DNA of 6,188 bases from contig WJJK01000175.1 in NCBI GenBank assembly GCA_014729705.1, forward strand, positions 1 to 6,188, written 5' to 3'. The first letter of the stretch is position 1. Each line of letters begins with the position of its first letter. The stretch is from Candidatus Altarchaeales archaeon (GTDB lineage Archaea > Altiarchaeota > Altiarchaeia > IMC4 > SCGC-AAA252-I15). The notes under the pieces were generated by a model. It was not told the origin of the DNA. It searched no databases and saw only the letters and a program-made list of their open reading frames with translations. Below are positions 1-3,265 of the stretch, piece by piece. The position numbers were made by a program, and so were the translations under genes.

Positions 1-838
1 GTAGTCTCATAAGGTGGGTTGTTTCCGCTGTGTGCCACCAAACCTCTTTTTTCATCCGGAATTTATCGACTTCTTCTTGTGTGTATCCCAGCTTATCCCA
101 CTCTCCATCGAAGACGGTTTGAGGCCCTTCGGGTGGTTGACCCATTATGGGCACAGCCTGCCCCACGCCCAATGGAAGAAGCAGTTCAAGCCCCTGCCCG
201 TCTATGTTTGAGTGCCATCCTTGGCTTTTATCTTGGCATAATCCTCGTGCCACCAACTCATCCTTGTTTATCCCCTTAGACGCTAAAATCTCTGCCGCAG
301 ACTCGCCCTTCTTTGCCTTGGCAACAGCTCTTTTAATTTCTTTTATCACATCCGAGGAAGTCATATTATCCGCCTCTTTTTGAACTTCTGCCTCACCTAC
401 TGTTGTTTCATTTGCTAACGCTATGGCAATCCGGGCTAGGCTGTTTTTCCTATCTGCCAACAACCGGTCCTCTGATTCATTATTCAACTCCAATTCGCCT
501 GCGATCTTAGGATATTTAGAGCTGAATTCTCTGGCAACCTGATCACAAATTTCCTTGGACGGATCTATCCTGCCTGTATTAGAATAATTTTCAGCGTTTT
601 CCGCCACAAGGTTCAACCCCTTGTTTATCGTATTATCTAGCGCATACCCCACATTCATATGCCCAAGTTTCATGGCCGACACCCTTTTGTCTGAGTCTCC
701 TAGGACTCCTTCAACAAGAGCCTTCACCCTTGGAAGCCTTTTAATGATTTTATCAAGGCTTCCCACTTGGCTGAAATCATCTATGTCTTTTGGTAGCTCC
801 AGGGGAACTATGTCTTTTTGTGCATCCTTTAAAACCAT
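1..838 (-). CDS. Hypothetical protein, partial (C-terminus beyond window)
   Basis: This minus-strand frame stays open from ATG at 838 to the window edge, giving 279 residues with no stop, and an in-frame TAA lies a few codons upstream of that ATG. I do not recognise the family. The product looks soluble and largely helical, with no signal peptide or membrane segment. Residues 1-115 are mixed charged helix. Residues 120-200 are rich in Glu, Lys and Ala, with a Lys/Ala-rich run near 165-180. Residues 215-240 are more hydrophobic and Gly/Pro-rich (LLLPLGVGQAVPIMGQPPEG). The visible end is aromatic and His-containing (EVWWHTAETTH). It begins 41 bases after mscS on the same strand, so it may be cotranscribed, but an A/T-rich stretch about 30 bases upstream could be its own promoter. 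There is no Shine-Dalgarno before the ATG. That this strand is coding is fairly certain; the function is unknown. Confidence 0.75.
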   Translation of the reverse strand, partial: MVLKDAQKDIVPLELPKDIDDFSQVGSLDKIIKRLPRVKALVEGVLGDSDKRVSAMKLGHMNVGYALDNTINKGLNLVAENAENYSNTGRIDPSKEICDQVAREFSSKYPKIAGELELNNESEDRLLADRKNSLARIAIALANETTVGEAEVQKEADNMTSSDVIKEIKRAVAKAKKGESAAEILASKGINKDELVARGLCQDKSQGWHSNIDGQGLELLLPLGVGQAVPIMGQPPEGPQTVFDGEWDKLGYTQEEVDKFRMKKEVWWHTAETTHLMRL

Positions 839-861
839 GAACAATGATTTGGATTGAGAGA

Positions 862-875
862 ACAAATATCTTAAT
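862..875 (-). promoter_or_regulatory. Possible TATA box for the 838 gene
   Basis: On the minus strand this reads AATTAAGATATTTG, centred about 30 bases before the ATG at 838. That spacing suits a leaderless or short-leader archaeal transcript, and the gene has no Shine-Dalgarno. The match to a TATA box is modest, and readthrough from mscS is the alternative. Confidence 0.3.
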
Positions 876-879
876 TATT

Positions 880-1758
880 TTAGGGTAGGCTGCGGTTCCC
901 TTTTTTAGGGTGTGTGTTTTCATCAGTCTTCTTGTATACTATTGTTCTGTGGGGGAAGGGTATCTCGATTCCTTCTTCGTCAAACCTATCTTTTATCCTC
1001 TTGTTTAGATCCCAACTCATTATGGTGCCTGATTTGGGGTCGGCTGCCCATGCGTAGGCTCTAAGGTTCACCGAGGATTCCCCGAACCCTATTACTCTTA
1101 CCTGTACTTTCGGTTCTCCTCTTTCCTTTTCCTGTTTAGTTCGGTTATCTACGTTGTTTGGGTGTTTCTCTGTTTCTTGCCTCATTATCTTGACGGCTTG
1201 GTCTAGGTCTGAGTCATAGCTTACTCCAAATTCGATGAATTTACAGACCTTATCCTCCCCCAGATTCGAGTTTTCGATTACCTGCTCGCTTAAAACCGAG
1301 TTGGGTATGATTATTCTTTTATTTTCGAATGTTTTGATGAGGGTATGCCTTAGGTTGATGTCCTCTACGACCCCTGCGACTTCTAACCCTATTTTTATTC
1401 GGTCTCCGACTCGTATGGGTTTGAATAAGGCTATGAATACCCCGCTCACTATGTTTGAGAACGCCTGCTGGGACGCGAAACCAAGTATCACAGTCAACAC
1501 CCCTGCGCCTGCGAGAATCGACACAGACAATGCCCTAAGTTGAGGAATATTATATACTGCTATCGCCAAACCGAATACGTATATCACGGCTCTTAGAAAA
1601 TGCATGAAGAAGTTATAATGGGTTGGGTCTATGCCTAATTTGGTTTTTTTCACGAATTTATCGATCAAAGCCAGGATTATCTGGGCGGATACTATTGTAA
1701 TCAGAAAAATAATGAGGCTTGAAATAAGGCTTGCGCCGGTGTCAAAAAGATTTGCCAT
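880..1758 (-). CDS. mscS: Small-conductance mechanosensitive channel, MscS family
   Basis: MscS-family proteins form homoheptameric membrane channels that open under membrane tension and release solutes during hypo-osmotic shock. The 292 residues match the usual size of the short MscS class. Hydrophobic segments lie at about 10-33, 52-70 and 76-112. The third is the pore helix: Gly/Ala-rich (AGAGVLTVILGFASQQAFSN), then IVSGVFIALFKPIRVGD, the family signature leading into the cytoplasmic beta domain. Residues 115-165 (VGDRI..., then IIIPNS) form that beta domain. The C-terminal alpha/beta part ends in GIEIPFPHRTIVYK, typical of the family, followed by a short basic tail. The ATG at 1758 is chosen because it places the first helix correctly and has a TATA-like box 22-29 bases upstream with no Shine-Dalgarno, which points to a leaderless message. 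It is divergent from the VIT1-type transporter and upstream of the unknown gene at 838. The family assignment is secure; gating behaviour and ion preference cannot be read from the sequence. Confidence 0.95.
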   Translation of the reverse strand: MANLFDTGASLISSLIIFLITIVSAQIILALIDKFVKKTKLGIDPTHYNFFMHFLRAVIYVFGLAIAVYNIPQLRALSVSILAGAGVLTVILGFASQQAFSNIVSGVFIALFKPIRVGDRIKIGLEVAGVVEDINLRHTLIKTFENKRIIIPNSVLSEQVIENSNLGEDKVCKFIEFGVSYDSDLDQAVKIMRQETEKHPNNVDNRTKQEKERGEPKVQVRVIGFGESSVNLRAYAWAADPKSGTIMSWDLNKRIKDRFDEEGIEIPFPHRTIVYKKTDENTHPKKGNRSLP

Positions 1759-1762
1759 ATAT
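1757..1762 (+). promoter_or_regulatory. Possible TATA box of the VIT1-type transporter
   Basis: ATATAT at this position overlaps the first codon of mscS. A plus-strand start about 25 bases downstream, near 1786, would give a leader of roughly 24 bases that includes the GGAGG at 1795-1799. The element is short and A/T-rich sequence is common here, so confidence is low. Confidence 0.3.
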
Positions 1763-1779
1763 GCTCTTAAATAATAGAA

Positions 1780-1787
1780 TATATAAG
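1780..1787 (-). promoter_or_regulatory. TATA box of mscS
   Basis: The minus strand reads CTTATATA, centred about 25 bases before the mscS ATG at 1758. That is the distance expected between an archaeal TATA box and the transcription start, so transcription would begin at or next to the start codon. No Shine-Dalgarno precedes the ATG, which agrees. The core is nearly symmetric and could in principle act in the plus direction too. Confidence 0.55.
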
Positions 1788-1794
1788 GCTGTGG

Positions 1795-1799
1795 GGAGG
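1795..1799 (+). promoter_or_regulatory. Shine-Dalgarno GGAGG for the VIT1-type transporter
   Basis: GGAGG lies 9 bases before the ATG at 1809, the same motif and spacing as for the response regulator at 5874. This is the reason for choosing 1809 over the later ATG at 1890. The motif sits inside a G-rich run that can pair with CCCC just inside the coding region (1827-1830). Confidence 0.5.
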
Positions 1800-1808
1800 G
1801 ATTCTAAT

Positions 1809-1820
1809 ATGGGTTCCCAT
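1809..1820 (+). repeat. Perfect inverted repeat over the transporter start codon
   Basis: ATGGGTTCCCAT is a 12-base inverted repeat (5-base arms, 2-base centre) that includes the candidate start codon. As DNA it could be a small operator between two divergent genes. As RNA, four base pairs with a GUUC loop would hold the AUG in a stem, and an outer GGGGA/TTCCCC pairing (1793-1797 with 1826-1830) would enclose it. Confidence 0.45.
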
Positions 1821-2483
1821 TGGATTCCCCCAAGATTGCTTGAAGTTTTTTTTTATTATTTTAAGGTTTCATTCGCTTTAGGTTGTTTAATGAGTGTTTT
1901 AAAGAGTCTGAGGCAGTATTTCCGCATCACTAAGGCTTCCACCATATTCCGCAGATACTTTGTTTTGAACGGGTTTGACGGTCTTTTCACGATGCTTGGC
2001 ATAATCGTCGGATCCTACGTGTCGGGGGTGCATCATCCAGGGGTTATTCTGGGCGCCGGCGTCTCAGGTATTGTGGCGTTGGGGTTTTCCGGGTCGGCAA
2101 GCGCATACATAACCGAGAAGTCTGAGCAGGAGCGTTCCCTGATGGAGCTTGAGGGCAAGATGCTGATTGACTTGGATAACACCATACATGATCGGGCGAG
2201 GTCTTTTTCGACGTTATTCACTTCCTTCGTAAACGGGTTTTCGCCGGTGGCAACGGCGTTGCTTATGGCGGTTCCCTTTCTTTTGGCGTCTAAAGAGTTT
2301 TTTTCAATAGATACTGCGTTTAAGATATCTATGTTAACTGGTTGCCTTGAAATATTTGCTTTCGGCTATGTTTTGGGGGAGAAATTCAGCACAGCAAAGA
2401 AAATCCAATACGGGGTGGGCATGCTTTTGGTGGCTTCCTTAACTGCGTTGACTAGCTTCGTCATAGGGCAGTTGACGGGGTAA
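1809..2483 (+). CDS. VIT1/CCC1-family metal transporter
   Basis: VIT1/CCC1 proteins move Fe(II) or Mn(II) out of the cytosol across a membrane, usually in exchange for protons. Read from 1809 the product is 224 residues. Membrane segments fall at about 52-74, 78-99, 135-160, 165-189 and 201-222, the five-helix plan of the family. The first helix carries NGFDGLFTMLGI, matching the family's conserved Asp-Gly at the start of helix 1. Between helices 2 and 3 lies a charged stretch, TEKSEQERSLMELEGKM (about 102-118), in the place where family members have a Glu-rich cytoplasmic metal-binding segment; here it is shorter than in eukaryotic VIT1. The start is uncertain. ATG 1809 has GGAGG 9 bases upstream, but the part I recognise as family-like begins near the ATG at 1890 (197 residues), which has an A/T-rich stretch about 30 bases upstream. 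The gene is divergent from mscS. Whether the substrate is Fe or Mn cannot be told. Confidence 0.85.
   Translation: MGSHWIPPRLLEVFFYYFKVSFALGCLMSVLKSLRQYFRITKASTIFRRYFVLNGFDGLFTMLGIIVGSYVSGVHHPGVILGAGVSGIVALGFSGSASAYITEKSEQERSLMELEGKMLIDLDNTIHDRARSFSTLFTSFVNGFSPVATALLMAVPFLLASKEFFSIDTAFKISMLTGCLEIFAFGYVLGEKFSTAKKIQYGVGMLLVASLTALTSFVIGQLTG
1854..1865 (+). promoter_or_regulatory. Alternative TATA-like element for a start at 1890
   Basis: TATTATTTTAAG follows a run of nine T's and is centred about 30 bases before the ATG at 1890. If it works as a promoter, the transporter would be made from a near-leaderless message as the 197-residue form. If 1809 is the true start, this stretch is coding and encodes an unusually aromatic segment (FFYYF). 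Confidence 0.3.
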
Positions 2484-2484
2484 C

Positions 2485-2802
2485 TTAATTATTACTTGAT
2501 CCATGAAGCATACCTCCTTTATCGTATACGTAGTAGGGGTATACTTCCACGCTGTCTTGGGTTTGACAGCAGTAGGTGTCGTAGCGGCGGTCATAGCATA
2601 AATCTCTTCTTCTAGCCTGGTCGACTTCGTTTCGCCTTGAGCATTCAAATTCATTAACCCTGCAGGCGCCGCCTACGCATCCTTAAGCAATGCATACGCT
2701 TTCCCATCTATAATCTCTTTCCCTCACAGGGGCGGTTGAGGTGGTGGTTTTCGGGTTAGCCTCGGTTGTTGTGGTAGTACTGTATGCGAAATACTTCAGG
2801 GT
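2485..2802 (-). pseudogene. Decayed gene: Thr-rich linker plus Cys-rich module
   Basis: No intact gene fits between the transporter and the ferredoxin, but one minus-strand frame reads like protein for 318 bases with a single internal stop (TAA, 2683-2685). Before the stop, 39 codons hold a Thr-rich linker (YSTTTTTEANPKTTTSTAP) and then VRERDYRWESVCIA. After it, 65 codons form a Cys-rich module: Cys at module positions 2, 7, 14, 29, 38 and 39, including NEFEC, DLCYD and a YCCQ pair, then a Tyr-rich tail ending SSNN. Linker followed by a small disulphide-type domain is typical of secreted or surface proteins. The minus strand is purine-rich at 2600-2725, as the coding strands of the kinase and mscS are. 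Against it: no start codon or signal peptide is visible, and a TAG (2803-2805) closes the frame upstream. The frame ends one base from the transporter's stop, as convergent neighbours often do. I do not recognise the family. A competing plus-strand reading exists, so this call is tentative. Confidence 0.35.
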
Positions 2803-2805
2803 CTA

Positions 2806-2823
2806 CAACAAAACTAAAAAGGG
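2806..2823 (-). terminator. Possible T-run terminator after the ferredoxin
   Basis: On the minus strand, CCCTTTTTAGTTTTGTTG lies about 46-63 bases past the ferredoxin stop. Archaeal RNA polymerase terminates at T-rich runs without needing a hairpin, and this is the first such run downstream of the gene. It also separates the ferredoxin from the decayed frame beyond it. Confidence 0.35.
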
Positions 2824-2868
2824 TTGTGTTTTCGCATAAAGTGGGTTGGGTTTTACGGGGGTATATTC

Positions 2869-3096
2869 TCACTGGATTACTTTTATCACGTCAACGGGGC
2901 AGACGTCTTCCGCCTGCCTGTTGCATTCCAGGTCCCTCTCCTCAACTTCAAGCTCAAACCATCCATCTTGGGCTTTCTCGGCTCCTTTTAGATCGGTTTT
3001 GTTGTCTTCGTTGTTCATCGCCCAGAAGCTCGGGCAGATGCCTGCACAGGCGCTACATCCAATACAATCTTCCCTGTTTAGTCTAACAGTTGGCAT
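2869..3096 (-). CDS. Small ferredoxin, single [4Fe-4S] cluster type
   Basis: This is a 75-residue soluble electron carrier, likely serving cytoplasmic oxidoreductases. The cluster motif near the N-terminus is CIGCSACAGICP (Cys 11, 14, 17, 21), and the distal half has Cys 58 and Cys 66 in ECNRQAEDVCPVDVI. This spacing matches the hyperthermophile one-cluster ferredoxins (Pyrococcus/Thermotoga type). By that comparison Cys 11, 14, 17 and 66 bind the cluster, and Cys 21 and 58 can form a disulphide. Position 14 is Cys rather than the Asp of the Pyrococcus protein, so the cluster should be complete and stable. The middle (residues 25-55) is acidic, as is usual for docking to partner enzymes. The ATG at 3096 is preceded by AGGTGA 9 bases upstream. 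The gene is divergent from the multi-PAS kinase across a 169-base gap and is not part of an obvious enzyme operon here, so its redox partner is unknown. Confidence 0.93.
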   Translation of the reverse strand: MPTVRLNREDCIGCSACAGICPSFWAMNNEDNKTDLKGAEKAQDGWFELEVEERDLECNRQAEDVCPVDVIKVIQ

Positions 3097-3105
3097 ATTC
3101 TTTAT

Positions 3106-3111
3106 TCACCT
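3106..3111 (-). promoter_or_regulatory. Shine-Dalgarno of the ferredoxin
   Basis: AGGTGA on the minus strand lies 9 bases before the ATG at 3096. It matches part of the archaeal anti-Shine-Dalgarno complement and fixes the start of this short gene. Confidence 0.6.
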
Positions 3112-3128
3112 ATTTCTGAAGCCTTTTC

Positions 3129-3143
3129 TTTTCTCCAAGAAAA
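3129..3143. repeat. Inverted repeat upstream of the ferredoxin
   Basis: TTTTCT-CCA-AGAAAA is a 6-3-6 perfect inverted repeat in the ferredoxin leader or promoter region, followed on the plus strand by a T-run and a C-run. It could be a regulator site or a small hairpin. Given the A/T content, chance is a real alternative. Confidence 0.3.
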
Positions 3144-3160
3144 AGTTTTTTCCCCCCTCA

Positions 3161-3170
3161 ATTATATCTC
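3161..3170 (-). promoter_or_regulatory. Possible TATA box of the ferredoxin
   Basis: The minus strand reads GAGATATAAT here. A transcription start about 25 bases downstream, near 3140, would leave a leader of roughly 43 bases that includes the Shine-Dalgarno at 3106-3111. This is a candidate only, judged by composition and spacing. Confidence 0.35.
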
Positions 3171-3174
3171 CGAT

Positions 3175-3189
3175 TTCATTATTGATGAA
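3175..3189. repeat. Inverted repeat between the divergent ferredoxin and kinase promoters
   Basis: TTCAT-TATTG-ATGAA is a 5-5-5 inverted repeat between the two candidate TATA boxes (3161-3170 and 3196-3203). An operator placed here could control both genes at once. The short arms make this weak evidence alone. Confidence 0.3.
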
Positions 3190-3195
3190 GACTGC

Positions 3196-3203
3196 TTTAT
3201 ATG
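3196..3203 (+). promoter_or_regulatory. TATA box candidate for the histidine kinase
   Basis: TTTATATG is a good match to the archaeal TATA consensus. A start about 25 bases downstream would give a leader of roughly 40 bases, yet no Shine-Dalgarno precedes the ATG at 3266. A second weaker element, TATTTAG at 3234-3240, is about 28 bases before the ATG and would give a leaderless message, which fits the missing Shine-Dalgarno better. Confidence 0.45.
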
Positions 3204-3265
3204 TTTTCTGGTATCCAAAAGGTTAGGGCCCGCTATTTAGTTGTTTACTCCCTTTCTTTTTTCTA

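Larger units (their letters stand above)
2484..2868. other. 385-base stretch without an intact gene
   Basis: This is the only long gene-free stretch. It holds the candidate decayed minus-strand gene (2485-2802) and a T-rich candidate terminator for the ferredoxin (2806-2823 on the minus strand). The plus strand also offers two hydrophobic fragments: a 32-codon open frame from ATG 2503 that looks like a signal peptide, and codons 2714-2836 that look like a C-terminal membrane anchor with a basic tail. They lie in different frames and are separated by two stops. I see no tRNA, repeat array, insertion sequence end or riboswitch here. Confidence 0.6.

Noticed and set aside
147..857. Plus-strand open frames at the left end
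   Set aside because: They are antisense shadows of the continuous minus-strand frame (1-838) and are rich in Ser, Pro and Cys as expected for such shadows.
2475..2523. Good Shine-Dalgarno (AAAGGAGGT) before an ATG at 2505 on the minus strand
   Set aside because: The frame that follows gives only about 20 residues antisense to the transporter's end; most likely chance.
2439..2654. 71-residue minus-strand open frame
   Set aside because: It runs into the 3' end of the transporter gene, lacks family-like features, and competes with the more protein-like Cys-rich frame on the same strand.
2503..2839. Plus-strand reading: signal-peptide-like start (ATG 2503, 32 codons) and a C-terminal membrane anchor with basic tail (2714-2836)
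   Set aside because: It needs two stops (2599-2601 and 2638-2640) and a frameshift to be bridged, and the plus strand is pyrimidine-rich at 2600-2725, unlike the coding strands here. Hydrophobic codons are also what one gets opposite the hydrophilic minus-strand frame. It remains the main rival to the minus-strand pseudogene.
2803..2871. Readthrough of the ferredoxin into the Thr-rich frame, since all are in the same phase
   Set aside because: TGA, TAG and TAA would all have to be bypassed, and the ferredoxin ends at its normal length. Same phase has a one-in-three chance.
2784..3226. Two plus-strand open frames across the ferredoxin
   Set aside because: They are antisense to a clear ferredoxin with all cluster cysteines and have no recognisable content.
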